From an uncultured Muribaculaceae bacterium (lineage in GTDB: Bacteria > Bacteroidota > Bacteroidia > Bacteroidales > Muribaculaceae), in contig CAJLLX010000006.1 of the NCBI GenBank assembly GCA_905207535.1, positions 1 to 40,038 of the forward strand: 40,038 nucleotides of DNA. Direction: 5' to 3'. The position numbers were made by a program, and so were the translations under genes. The notes beneath the pieces were generated by a model that made no database searches, was not told the origin of the DNA, and saw nothing but the letters and a program-made list of their open reading frames with translations. This document shows, in pieces, positions 22,809 to 31,273 of the stretch; the stretch's first letter is position 1, and the number at the start of each line of letters is the position of its first letter.

Positions 22809-25316
22809 ATGCAACCCGACGACAACAATCAGCTTCTTTTCGATAATCCGCCTCTGCGCCTGGTGGAGGTGCTTCTCCCGCTCCCTCTGCAGGCCACTTT
22901 CACCTACCGCATTCCTCCGGCCTTGGCCGACGCTACGGTGGATGTCGGTTACCGTGTCATCGTGCCTTTCGGACGCAAGAAATTCTACACCGGCATCGTG
23001 GTCGGCATACCGTCGCATGCCCCCGAGGGGATGGAACTGAAAGATGTCGCCATGGTGCTCGACGACCACTCGGCGGTGCGCCATCCGCAACTCAAACTGT
23101 GGCAATGGATTGCCGACTACTACCTCTGCGCCCCGGGCGATGTGCTCAAAGCGGCCCTCCCGGCGGGCATGAAGATCGAGAGCGAAACGTTTGTCGAAAT
23201 CAACCCCGACATACCGCCGGCCGACCGTCAGCCGCTATCCGATATGGAGGCCGAGATCGTGCAGCTCCTCGACCACAAGGAGAAGGGCCTCAGCGTCAGC
23301 GCCATCTCCTCGACTTTAGACGGGCGCCGCGGAGTGGCTTCGGCTGTCAACCGCCTCATCGACCGCGGCATCCTCATCATTTCCGAAAAGCTGGTGGAGC
23401 GTTATCGGGTCAAGCAAGAGACTTTCGTGGCTTTCTCTTTCCCGCCCGACCGGGCCGACGAGGCTTTTCAGGCCGTCAAGGGCGCTCCCAAGCAGGAGCA
23501 ACTCCTTCTGGCCATGCTCCAGCTCACAGGCTACACCCGCGGAGGGGCCGCGGAGATCAGCCGTGAGGCGCTCCTCGAGAAGTCGGCGGTAACTCCGGCT
23601 GTCCTTCAGGCTGTTGTCAAAAAGGGGGTTCTCTCGCTGGTCAAAAAAGAGGTCAACCGGTTCAGTTACAACGGCACTCCTTCCGGAAAGCTGCCGGCTC
23701 TCACTCCCGCTCAGGACAAGGCGCTCGACGAGATCCACCGTTCATGGCTGTCGCACAGCGTTTCGCTCCTGCATGGCGTCACCTCAAGCGGCAAAACCGA
23801 GATCTACATGCACCTGATCGACTTTGTGTTGCATCAGGGGCGTCAGGCACTCATGCTTGTGCCGGAGATAGCACTTACCACTCAGCTCACCCGTCGCCTC
23901 CAGAAGGTGTTCGGCGACAAGGTGGTCATCTACCACTCGCGCTTCACCGACAACGAGCGTGTCGACATCTGGCGGCGCCTCCTCCATGACCCGTCGCCGG
24001 TGGTGGTCATCGGCGCCCGCTCGGCGGTCTTTCTACCCTTCGCCAATCTCGGACTGGTCATCGTCGACGAGGAGCACGATCAGAGCTACAAGCAGTTTGA
24101 CCCCGCTCCGCGCTACAACGGCCGCGATGTGGCCATCATGCTGGCCTCGATGCACGGCGCCAAGACGCTCCTTGGATCGGCCACACCGGCCATCGACACC
24201 TATTACAAGGCTCAGCAGGGCAAATTCGGCCTCGTCAGCCTCTCGGAGCGCTACGGGGCGGTCACTCTACCCGAGATCCGCATCATCGACATGAAGCAGG
24301 CGTATCGCGCCAAGACTGTCACCGGTGCTTTTGCCGCCGAGACCCACCGCCTCGCCATCGAGACCATCTCGCGGGGTGCTCAGGTCATCATGTTTCAGAA
24401 TCGCCGCGGCTACGCCCCCATCACCCGCTGCAAACAGTGTGCCTGGGTGCCGAGATGCGAGCAGTGCGATGTGGCGCTCACCTATCACAGCCACCTCCGC
24501 CAGCTGCAATGCCACTACTGCGGCGCCGTGTATCCGCTACCTACGGTTTGCCCGCAGTGCCACGAACCGTCGATCGAGACCATCGGCTACGGCACAGAGC
24601 GCATCGAGGAGGAGGTGGAGCAGCAATTCCACGGCCACAAGATGCTGCGCATGGATCTCGACACCACGCGCAACAAAAATGCCTATTCCCGCATCATTGA
24701 TGATTTCTCCGACCGCAAGGCGTCCATTCTCGTTGGCACTCAGATGGTTACCAAGGGACTCGACTTCGGAGGAGTGGAGATGGTGGCGGTGCTCAATGCC
24801 GATTCTATCATCAATTATCCCGATTTCCGCAGTTGCGAACGAGCTTTCTGCATGCTCGAGCAGGTGGCCGGCCGTGCCGGCCGACGCGAAGGCAATCCGG
24901 GCATAGTGGTGGTGCAGACCTACAACCCCGCCCATCCGGTGCTTGGCTACGTTGCCCGACACGACTACGATGCATTCTTCAAAAGCGAACTTGAGGAGCG
25001 CCGGCGCTTCACCTATCCCCCGTTCTCGCGCATTATCTATCTGTATATCAAGCATCGCGACTCAGCGTCGCTCCGATATGTGGCCGATGCCCTGGCTCAG
25101 CGGCTCCGCCAGCTATTAGGCAATCGCGTCTACGGTCCCGAGGAACCGGCAGTAAGCCGTGTGCAAGGCCTTTACATCCGCAAGATCATGCTCAAAGTGG
25201 AGACCAACGCCTCCATGGCCAAGGTAAAGGAGCTCCTCCGTCAGACCTACATCGAGATGCACTCCCTCCCCCAGATGAAAGGCGCCATACTTTACTACGA
25301 CGTCGACCCGATTTGA
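22809..25316 (+). CDS. priA: primosomal replication restart helicase PriA
   Basis: An 835-residue 3'-to-5' superfamily 2 helicase that reloads the replisome at stalled forks. Visible in order: the 3'-DNA-binding domain (about residues 10-110, RVIVPFGRKKFYTGIV), Walker A GVTSSGKTE (about 322-330), DEEH (about 419-422), a double zinc module with eight cysteines (CKQCAWVPRCEQC...CHYCG...CPQC, about 540-585), GTQMVTKGLDFGGVEMV and QVAGRAGRREGNPG. The upstream in-frame ATG at 22668 lies inside the galM leader; the ATG at 22809 gives the normal N-terminus and sits right behind a -7 box. All motifs are intact. Confidence 0.97.
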   Translation: MQPDDNNQLLFDNPPLRLVEVLLPLPLQATFTYRIPPALADATVDVGYRVIVPFGRKKFYTGIVVGIPSHAPEGMELKDVAMVLDDHSAVRHPQLKLWQWIADYYLCAPGDVLKAALPAGMKIESETFVEINPDIPPADRQPLSDMEAEIVQLLDHKEKGLSVSAISSTLDGRRGVASAVNRLIDRGILIISEKLVERYRVKQETFVAFSFPPDRADEAFQAVKGAPKQEQLLLAMLQLTGYTRGGAAEISREALLEKSAVTPAVLQAVVKKGVLSLVKKEVNRFSYNGTPSGKLPALTPAQDKALDEIHRSWLSHSVSLLHGVTSSGKTEIYMHLIDFVLHQGRQALMLVPEIALTTQLTRRLQKVFGDKVVIYHSRFTDNERVDIWRRLLHDPSPVVVIGARSAVFLPFANLGLVIVDEEHDQSYKQFDPAPRYNGRDVAIMLASMHGAKTLLGSATPAIDTYYKAQQGKFGLVSLSERYGAVTLPEIRIIDMKQAYRAKTVTGAFAAETHRLAIETISRGAQVIMFQNRRGYAPITRCKQCAWVPRCEQCDVALTYHSHLRQLQCHYCGAVYPLPTVCPQCHEPSIETIGYGTERIEEEVEQQFHGHKMLRMDLDTTRNKNAYSRIIDDFSDRKASILVGTQMVTKGLDFGGVEMVAVLNADSIINYPDFRSCERAFCMLEQVAGRAGRREGNPGIVVVQTYNPAHPVLGYVARHDYDAFFKSELEERRRFTYPPFSRIIYLYIKHRDSASLRYVADALAQRLRQLLGNRVYGPEEPAVSRVQGLYIRKIMLKVETNASMAKVKELLRQTYIEMHSLPQMKGAILYYDVDPI

Positions 25317-25376
25317 TTAGTTCTTAGTTCTAAGAGCTTAGTGCTCAGTCTTTTTATTCATTCTTAGCTCTAAGCA
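25317..25376. repeat. CTTAG/CTAAG palindromic tract between convergent genes
   Basis: Contains TTAGTTCTTAGTTCTAAG, GAGCTTAGTGCTC and CTTAGCTCTAAG with an internal TCTTTTTATTC. It resembles the tract at 3013-3050. The small stems and T-run could end transcription of priA, and of the symporter from the other side. Confidence 0.5.
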
Positions 25377-25378
25377 CT

Positions 25379-26806
25379 TTACACGATTCCTGCCACAAAA
25401 ACCATGGCGATGCACACCGGTGCCACCCACCGCAGCAGGAGGATGATCACATTCACTGTAAGGTTCATTGCTTTTCCTGGATGTTTTACCCCCTGAAGCA
25501 GCTCCCTGCGCACCAGGCTCCGCTTGAGCACCCATCCCACAAACACGCTAATCAGCATACCGCCCAGCGGCAGCAGCACATTCGACGCCACGAAGTCAAA
25601 CAGCTCGAAAATCGTCATCCCGAACAGTTTAGCTCCGCTGAGCACACCGAACGACAGTGAGCACAGCACTCCTAACACCACTGCCACCACCATATTGAGA
25701 TTCACGGCGGCTTTGCGGCTCATCCCCTTCTCGCGGGTGAGCCACGCGATGGAAATCTCGCTCATCGACACCGTCGACGTCAGCGACGCCATCGCTAAAA
25801 GTATGAAAAACAGCACTCCCCATATCCTCCCGCCGGGCATGCTCCCGAAAATCGAAGGAAGCACCTCGAACACCAGCCTCGGACCTCCCACCGACTCCTG
25901 CCCGAAGGTGAACATCGCCGGAAATATCACCATACCGGCCATCACGGCCACCAGCAGGTCGAGTCCCGCAGTCATCGAGGCTGTCCTCACCAGCGGCACA
26001 CTCTTGGGGAAGTAGCTCGAATACGTTATCAGGCACCCGATGCCGAGACTAAGCGAGAAAAATGCCTGTCCCATGGCGCTCAGCACTACCTGCGGCGTCA
26101 CTTTTGAAAAATCGGGCTTGAAAAGGAAGCTGAGTCCATCGGCAGCCCCGGGCATCAGCATGGAATTGATGCAAAATGCAGCCAAAATCACAAACAGCAG
26201 CGGCATCAGCACGTTAGCCATCCGCTCTATCCCCTTCTCCACTCCGCGCCTGAGCACGAAATAGTTTATCGCAAGAAATATCAGCGTCCAACCCACTGCA
26301 CGCCAGGGATTGGCCGACATCTCCCCGAAGCGATCATGCAGATCGGCCGCACTGTTGCCGTAAAAACCCTCCATAGCCGCCATTACCGAGTATTCCAGAG
26401 TCCAGCCGGCCACCACCGAGTAAAATCCGAGAATCAGCACCGACGCCACGAGGCCGCTCACGCCCACTATCCCCCACCAGCGGCCGCGGCGCTCGCCCAC
26501 CAACTGCCTGAACGCTGCAGTAGCGGCCGATCCGGTGTGGCGACCGATCACAAACTCCGCACACACCACCGGCACTCCGATGGCAAGCACCATCAGGATA
26601 TTGAGCAGCAGAAAAGCTCCGCCACCTCCGGCACCGGCCTCAAACGGGAATCGCCAGATGTTGCCCAGCCCCACGGCGCTCCCCACGGTCACAGCCACTA
26701 CACCCATGCGGGTCACAAACTTGCCGCCACCGCCTTTCTTGTCGCCTGCGCCCCCTTGCGGGCTTCCGGTGCAGCCCCCCATATTTGTGTGTTCGGTTTT
26801 ATTCAT
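25379..26806 (-). CDS. neurotransmitter:sodium symporter (NSS/SNF) family transporter
   Basis: Inner-membrane Na+-coupled amino-acid-type transporter of 475 residues with 11-12 helices. The start of TM1, VGSAVGLGNIWRFPFEAGAGGGGAF region, carries the unwound Na+/substrate site of LeuT-like proteins; TM6 and TM8 regions are visible as GQAFFSLSLGIGCLITYSSY and LLAMASLTSTVSMSEI. The N-terminal 28 residues are Gly-rich and hydrophilic (cytosolic). Substrate is unknown; tryptophan, tyrosine or other neutral amino acids are usual in bacteria. Monocistronic, convergent with priA. Confidence 0.93.
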   Translation of the reverse strand: MNKTEHTNMGGCTGSPQGGAGDKKGGGGKFVTRMGVVAVTVGSAVGLGNIWRFPFEAGAGGGGAFLLLNILMVLAIGVPVVCAEFVIGRHTGSAATAAFRQLVGERRGRWWGIVGVSGLVASVLILGFYSVVAGWTLEYSVMAAMEGFYGNSAADLHDRFGEMSANPWRAVGWTLIFLAINYFVLRRGVEKGIERMANVLMPLLFVILAAFCINSMLMPGAADGLSFLFKPDFSKVTPQVVLSAMGQAFFSLSLGIGCLITYSSYFPKSVPLVRTASMTAGLDLLVAVMAGMVIFPAMFTFGQESVGGPRLVFEVLPSIFGSMPGGRIWGVLFFILLAMASLTSTVSMSEISIAWLTREKGMSRKAAVNLNMVVAVVLGVLCSLSFGVLSGAKLFGMTIFELFDFVASNVLLPLGGMLISVFVGWVLKRSLVRRELLQGVKHPGKAMNLTVNVIILLLRWVAPVCIAMVFVAGIV

Positions 26807-26949
26807 CGCCTGTTGTTTTTTACCTTTTTTGTTCCAAATACAAATGTGTACCTGTAAAATTATGTTTGCGTATAAAGAGATAACGCACTTTTCCTCTCCT
26901 TATTTCCTCATCACAGCATAAATATGCTCTGCGAATTTTTAAAAATGTT

Positions 26950-26957
26950 TATCTTTG
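26950..26957 (+). promoter_or_regulatory. -7 box TATCTTTG before the small membrane protein gene
   Basis: Perfect TAnnTTTG ending 8 nt before the ATG at 26965, implying a leaderless or nearly leaderless mRNA. No -33 match. Confidence 0.45.
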
Positions 26958-26964
26958 TGCCGTC

Positions 26965-27528
26965 ATGAACAATCCTTCCCCCACCATATCCGTCACATCC
27001 GCACCCATCCGCACTGCCCCCTCCTCCATAGCGGGTCATCATCTCGCTACGCTGCTGCGCCGCCGGCCTCTGCTCTGGTTTCTCCCGCCGCTGTCACTTC
27101 TTGCCGTGGCGGCGATCACCGCCGACTGGCGCTGGCTCGTGGTGGCTCTCGCCTTCATCCTCATCATCCTACCCATGGCTTTCGCCGTCGCCTGGATTCT
27201 CTCCCTCCCCTCCGCGGCCTCTGCTCTCCGGCCTTACACGGTGACAATCCCCTCCGATGCCACGGACCATGTGGTCATCACTCCCCTTTCCTTCCCTTAT
27301 GAGACCGACGCCGACTCCACTCCCCTCGTCGCGCCTCCCGCCCCATGGCTTCTCTCTCCATCCCTCGTCTCGCAAGCTTCGCTCAAGGGCAACCACACCC
27401 TCGTGCTGCATCTCCACTCCTCTCAACCGGCCAATCTGCTCCTCATCCCTCTCAAATCGCTACCTGACAGCGACTCGCGCCTGCGCCTCATCGCTCTATT
27501 CCTTCCCCACGCTTCAGAAATCATCTGA
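26965..27528 (+). CDS. hypothetical protein with two membrane helices
   Basis: A 187-residue protein I do not recognise. It has a Ser/Thr/Pro-rich N-terminus (1-30), two adjacent transmembrane segments (about 35-53, LLWFLPPLSLLAVAAITADW, and 57-82, WLVVALAFILIILPMAFAVA) and a C-terminal cytosolic or periplasmic domain of about 105 residues with alternating beta-type patterns (HVVITPLSF, LVLHLHSSQPANLLLIPL). The layout recalls small YcxB-like proteins but no motif proves this. A -7 box just before the ATG supports it as a gene. Its 3' end overlaps the convergent WYL gene by 15 bp. Confidence 0.6.
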   Translation: MNNPSPTISVTSAPIRTAPSSIAGHHLATLLRRRPLLWFLPPLSLLAVAAITADWRWLVVALAFILIILPMAFAVAWILSLPSAASALRPYTVTIPSDATDHVVITPLSFPYETDADSTPLVAPPAPWLLSPSLVSQASLKGNHTLVLHLHSSQPANLLLIPLKSLPDSDSRLRLIALFLPHASEII

Positions 27529-28557
27529 CAGCCAAGAGTTTTCGTAATGGCGATAAGCCATTCGCACGTGGTAGGCGATGTTGCCGCGGAGCTCGGGAGG
27601 AGATACCACCTCTATGTGGCGGCCAAAGCCGAGGATGAGGCGCTCGAGTTCGTTGTTGAGCACCACTCGAAGCGACATCTTGATGCTGCCGTCGGCATAG
27701 CGCTCCTCCACTTTCTGCGACCTGTGGAAGGGCTTGGTCTCTATGTAGGGCGCCTGATCACTGTCGATGATCAGCACCACCCGCCTGGCTTTGTCGCGGA
27801 TCTGCTTTGTCACTCCTATTGTATCGTCGTAAAAGTGGGCCGGATCGAAGTCGATGCACTGTTTGAAAGGATGCTCCTTGTCGAGCCTGACGGACTGCAT
27901 GCGGTCGAGGGCGAAAATGTTGACCTGCGGAGTGCGGTTGCGGGCTTTTTCGCAGATAAGAAACCAGCGGTTGCGAAACTCCTTCAGCAGGTATGGATAC
28001 ACCACCAGCTCCTGAGGCTGGCGGGCGTGAAACGACTGATATTTTATCACCAGAGTCTGCTGCTTGCGCACGGCTTCGTAGATGATGCCGATAAACTGCT
28101 TACCCTTATAGCCGGGGACATGCTCCATATCCATGGCCGGAGCCGACGAGCCGGTCTGGCGCGAGATCTGCTCGTTGAGTTTGCTGATGGTATCGATCGA
28201 CGAGACCAACTGAGGGAAGTCCTGAAGCTGACGAAGGATGTCGAGGGCCGAGTTGAGCGCATCGATACCATCGTCGTTGAGCGGCAGATGGGTGATGCTG
28301 TAGTCGGGATCGGCATACTCATAGTATTTGTGGTCGCGCACCACTATCGGGGCGTTGTAGCCCAGACGGTCGCTGCGCATCATCGCAAGGTCGTTCTGAA
28401 ACGTGCGACGGCTCACGGGGTTGCTCCTCCCCTCATATTCGGCCAGCGCATCGGTGCAGGCGTCGATGAGGTCGTCGATGGTCCAGCGGCGATAATGGTT
28501 CTGTAGGCATTTGTCGATGGTGGAAATGCGGATGAGAGTGGCGCGATTGAGGGGCAT
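27514..28557 (-). CDS. WYL-domain transcriptional regulator
   Basis: A 347-residue regulator: an N-terminal winged helix (ATLIRISTIDKCLQNHYRRW...SRRTFQNDLAMMR, residues 5-65), a WYL ligand-sensing domain in the middle (LVIKYQSFHARQPQELVVYP, RNRWFLICEKARN, about 165-220) and a C-terminal extension (WCX-like, to 347). WYL domains in known cases bind nucleic acids or small ligands and often regulate defence or stress genes. The open frame continues to 28722, but the ATG at 28557 is the family start and lies 10 nt after a predicted start point. It is divergent from an AAA+ ATPase gene, with palindromes in both promoters, suggesting autoregulation and control of that gene. Confidence 0.88.
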   Translation of the reverse strand: MPLNRATLIRISTIDKCLQNHYRRWTIDDLIDACTDALAEYEGRSNPVSRRTFQNDLAMMRSDRLGYNAPIVVRDHKYYEYADPDYSITHLPLNDDGIDALNSALDILRQLQDFPQLVSSIDTISKLNEQISRQTGSSAPAMDMEHVPGYKGKQFIGIIYEAVRKQQTLVIKYQSFHARQPQELVVYPYLLKEFRNRWFLICEKARNRTPQVNIFALDRMQSVRLDKEHPFKQCIDFDPAHFYDDTIGVTKQIRDKARRVVLIIDSDQAPYIETKPFHRSQKVEERYADGSIKMSLRVVLNNELERLILGFGRHIEVVSPPELRGNIAYHVRMAYRHYENSWLSDDF

Positions 28558-28573
28558 AACGATGATTTTTTTG

Positions 28574-28617
28574 CAAAAATAATAATTTTTTCTGCTGATG
28601 CGCAAATCTATTGCGCA
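28574..28617 (-). promoter_or_regulatory. WYL-gene promoter overlapped by TGCGCAA/TTGCGCA inverted repeat
   Basis: On the minus strand TTTG (28603-28606), 21 nt, then TATTTTTG (28574-28581), a good -33/-7 pair. The -33 box lies inside a perfect 7-bp inverted repeat, TGCGCAA (28599-28605) / TTGCGCA (28611-28617), with a 5-nt spacer. A protein bound there would block the promoter, so autoregulation is a reasonable inference. Confidence 0.55.
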
Positions 28618-28682
28618 CCGGCCTGCGAACTTTGCGCTCACTACCGGTAAAAATCCAATCATAGAGAAAAATTTGTAGAAAG

Positions 28683-28719
28683 CTGTATCGGCAAACGATA
28701 CAGGTGAGGGATAATTTTG
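28683..28719 (+). promoter_or_regulatory. AAA+ gene promoter: palindrome upstream of -7 box
   Basis: TAATTTTG (28712-28719) is a perfect -7 box, 24 nt before the ATG at 28743. Upstream lies a perfect 8-bp inverted repeat, CTGTATCG (28683-28690) and CGATACAG (28696-28703), with a 5-nt spacer, in the place where the -33 box should be; no TTTG is present there. This suggests a regulated promoter. Confidence 0.5.
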
Positions 28720-28742
28720 CAACGTAATAACAACTTGAGACT

Positions 28743-30440
28743 ATGAGAAAGCCAAATCTTCCGAGCGTAGACCACAGTGAGTTGAGAACTAAAAAAGAGT
28801 CAGCTATGAGCACCCGCCCCAAAAGCATCCTCGAGGCATTCGAGTATATCGTAGAACTTGCAGAGGACTCCAATCTCGATGAGAACTTCTTCGAGAAGGC
28901 CTCGGTGCACATCAAATATGCCGCGCGCAAATTAAAACTGACGCCGATGCAGACGGTGCTGCTCGCGATGTTTGTCGACCGCAGCGAGGACAGCCGCATC
29001 ATGATTTCAGATATAGCCAAATATGCCGGCTGCCGCACCACCAAGATTCTGAGGCTCTCCGACGAAATCGACGTGCTTGAAAAGAAGCATTATCTCCGCG
29101 CTGCCCGCAGCCGCAAATCGCTCAGCTATCGCGTGCCGGCAGGCGTGCTTAAATCGCTGCGCGGCAACCACCCATTTGTCTACCAGCCTGAACCCGTGCC
29201 TGATACACAGGCCTTTTTCGACCGTTTCGACCGTCTGATGGACGAGAAAGACGACGACGAGCAGACCCACGAATCAATCAAGGAGGAAACCAAGATGATG
29301 CTCGAGGAGATTCAGGATACGACATTCGCCAAAGAGCTGCGCCGCCAAGGCCTCTGCGACGAGGATATGCTGCTCTTCGTATTTATGGCGCACCTCTACG
29401 TGGAAAATGACGACGACAACATCGGATTTCACGACATCGACGACCTCTTCGATGATGACGAACTTCCCGGCTGGGTGAAATGCGAATTTCGCGGCCGCAC
29501 GTCCGAACTCTTCGAGAAAGGCCTGATAGAAAATGTCAATGAAAACGGCATGGCCCGCAGCGATGCCTTCAAGCTCACCGAAAAGGCCAAAGAGGAGCTC
29601 CTCGCAGAGCTTAGCCTCAATAAAATCGGGAAATCTTCCAAAGGGCTTATCACAGCCGACAGCCTCGCGGCTAAAACGCTCATCTACAACTCCTCGGAGA
29701 AGGAGCAGATCGGCGAACTCTCGTCAATCCTCTCGCCCGAACGCTTTGCCCGGGTGCAGGATCGCCTCCTCAAGGCAGGGATGCGTGCGGGATTCTGCTG
29801 CCTCTTCTACGGCGCACCCGGCACCGGCAAAACCGAGACCGTCTATCAGATAGCACGCCTGACAGGCCGAAACATCCTGCGCGTAGATGTCGACAAGATC
29901 AAAAGCTGCTGGGTAGGGGAAAGCGAGAAGAACATCAAGTCGCTCTTCGACCGCTACCGCAACATCTGCCGGGAGTCCACTCTGGCGCCCATCCTCCTTT
30001 TCAACGAGGCCGACGCCGTGCTGGGCGTACGCATGGAAGGCGCCTCCCACGCTGTCGACAAGATGGAAAACTCCATCCAGAACATCATCCTTCAGGAGAT
30101 GGAGACCCTCCCCGGCATCATGATCGCCACCACCAACCTCACCACCAACCTCGACAAAGCCTTCGAGCGCCGATTCCTCTACAAAATCCGCTTCGACCGC
30201 CCCACACCCGAGGCTCGCGGCAAGATCTGGCAGACAATGATTCCGGGCCTTTCGGAGCGCGATGCGCGTGAACTTGCTTCGCAATTCGACCTCTCCGGCG
30301 GCGAGATCGAAAACATCGCCCGCAAGCACTCGGTCAGCGCCATCCTTTCCGGCCGCGAAGGGGTAGACCTTGACGAGATTATCGCCGATTGCCGTTGCGA
30401 GCGAATATCACAAAATTCCCGCACACGCATCGGTTTCTGA
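28743..30440 (+). CDS. AAA+ ATPase with N-terminal winged-helix region
   Basis: A 565-residue cytosolic AAA+ ATPase. The N-terminal 320 residues are helical and charged: a helix-turn-helix-like part (RIMISDIAKYAGCRTTKILRL, about 80-110), an acidic stretch (DEKDDDEQTHE) and a second domain. The AAA module has Walker A YGAPGTGKTE (about 356-364), Walker B-like ILLFNEADAVL (about 416-426), sensor 1 ATTNLTTNLD and arginine-finger region FERRFLYKIRF. Walker B has Asn where Asp is usual. A second start at 28806 (MSTRPKSILEAFEY) is possible. It may be a protein-remodelling machine paired with the divergent WYL regulator; target unknown. A 13-bp terminator hairpin follows. Confidence 0.85.
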   Translation: MRKPNLPSVDHSELRTKKESAMSTRPKSILEAFEYIVELAEDSNLDENFFEKASVHIKYAARKLKLTPMQTVLLAMFVDRSEDSRIMISDIAKYAGCRTTKILRLSDEIDVLEKKHYLRAARSRKSLSYRVPAGVLKSLRGNHPFVYQPEPVPDTQAFFDRFDRLMDEKDDDEQTHESIKEETKMMLEEIQDTTFAKELRRQGLCDEDMLLFVFMAHLYVENDDDNIGFHDIDDLFDDDELPGWVKCEFRGRTSELFEKGLIENVNENGMARSDAFKLTEKAKEELLAELSLNKIGKSSKGLITADSLAAKTLIYNSSEKEQIGELSSILSPERFARVQDRLLKAGMRAGFCCLFYGAPGTGKTETVYQIARLTGRNILRVDVDKIKSCWVGESEKNIKSLFDRYRNICRESTLAPILLFNEADAVLGVRMEGASHAVDKMENSIQNIILQEMETLPGIMIATTNLTTNLDKAFERRFLYKIRFDRPTPEARGKIWQTMIPGLSERDARELASQFDLSGGEIENIARKHSVSAILSGREGVDLDEIIADCRCERISQNSRTRIGF

Positions 30441-30462
30441 CACTGTGATACGCACCCCTGAT

Positions 30463-30499
30463 GGGAGGCTGCGCCGGCTATGGCGCAGCCTCCCCTTAT
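30463..30499 (+). terminator. 13-bp perfect terminator hairpin after the AAA+ gene
   Basis: GGGAGGCTGCGCC (30463-30475) pairs perfectly with GGCGCAGCCTCCC (30482-30494), loop GGCTAT, followed by CTTATTT. A strong rho-independent terminator candidate separating the AAA+ gene from the HAD gene. Confidence 0.75.
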
Positions 30500-30551
30500 T
30501 TAATGCCGACGGGGCGAGATGGCCGCCTATGGTATTTAGCCCGAAAAGTAT

Positions 30552-30559
30552 TACCTTTG
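30552..30559 (+). promoter_or_regulatory. -7 box TACCTTTG directly before the HAD gene ATG
   Basis: Perfect TAnnTTTG ending 4 nt before the ATG at 30563. With usual spacing, transcription would begin at the start codon itself. No good -33 box. Confidence 0.45.
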
Positions 30560-30562
30560 CAT

Positions 30563-31225
30563 ATGCAATATCAGTATGTAATATTTGATTTCGACGGCAC
30601 ATTGGCAGATACCGCCTCCGTGATTGTGGCGACAATGCACCGCACGATCAGTGCATTGGGGCTGCCCGACATGAGCGATGCCCGGTGCTGCTCCATGATC
30701 GGTTACCGTCTCGAGGATATCCCCCTGCATCTGTGGCCCGATCAGCCCGACATCGCTCCGCGCTACGTCAAGACCTACCGCGAGATTTTCAACACAATCA
30801 AAGACCGGTTTAAAGTCAATCTTTACCCCCATGTAGCTCCGACGCTTGCCGCGCTGCATCAGGCCGGAGTGCAGATGGCCATCGCCTCAAGCCGCAGCGT
30901 GCCTTCTTTGCGTGAATACACCGCCGAGCTTGGGATTGCCGACTATTTCAAGCAATACGTAGGAGGCGAATATGTGAAAGACGGCAAGCCCTCACCCGAG
31001 CCCGTCAACCTCATCCTTTTCCTTCAGCAATGGGATAAGAATCAGACACTTGTAGTGGGAGATATGGATGTGGATATACTGATGGGCAACCGCGCCGGCG
31101 CCTCCACCTGCGGCGTCACCTACGGCAATGGCACAGTAGACCAGCTTCAGGCTGCCGGAGCAAATTACATCATCTCCGACTTCTCCGACCTCCTGCTAAT
31201 CATCACCCCCGAAAAGCATAGCTGA
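30563..31225 (+). CDS. HAD-superfamily phosphatase (phosphoglycolate phosphatase-like)
   Basis: A 220-residue HAD subfamily IA hydrolase. Motif 1 is VIFDFDGTLADT with nucleophile Asp9 and acid/base Asp11; motif 2 is MAIASSRS; motif 3 is the Lys in DGKPSPEPV; motif 4 is VVGDMDVDILMGNRAGA. A helical cap (about 18-85) fits phosphoglycolate or beta-phosphoglucomutase-like enzymes, but the substrate is not determined. The frame is open back to 30461 through the terminator, so the ATG at 30563 is chosen. It precedes the sugar transporter by 48 bp and the PfkB kinase, so it may act on a sugar phosphate. Confidence 0.9.
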   Translation: MQYQYVIFDFDGTLADTASVIVATMHRTISALGLPDMSDARCCSMIGYRLEDIPLHLWPDQPDIAPRYVKTYREIFNTIKDRFKVNLYPHVAPTLAALHQAGVQMAIASSRSVPSLREYTAELGIADYFKQYVGGEYVKDGKPSPEPVNLILFLQQWDKNQTLVVGDMDVDILMGNRAGASTCGVTYGNGTVDQLQAAGANYIISDFSDLLLIITPEKHS

Positions 31226-31273
31226 AAGATTTTTTTCGGTATACATTTTTTCCTGAAATAAGCCACAACATCA

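Noticed and set aside
28558..28722. N-terminal extension of the WYL regulator
   Set aside because: It would run through the predicted WYL promoter and palindrome; the ATG at 28557 gives the normal winged-helix start.
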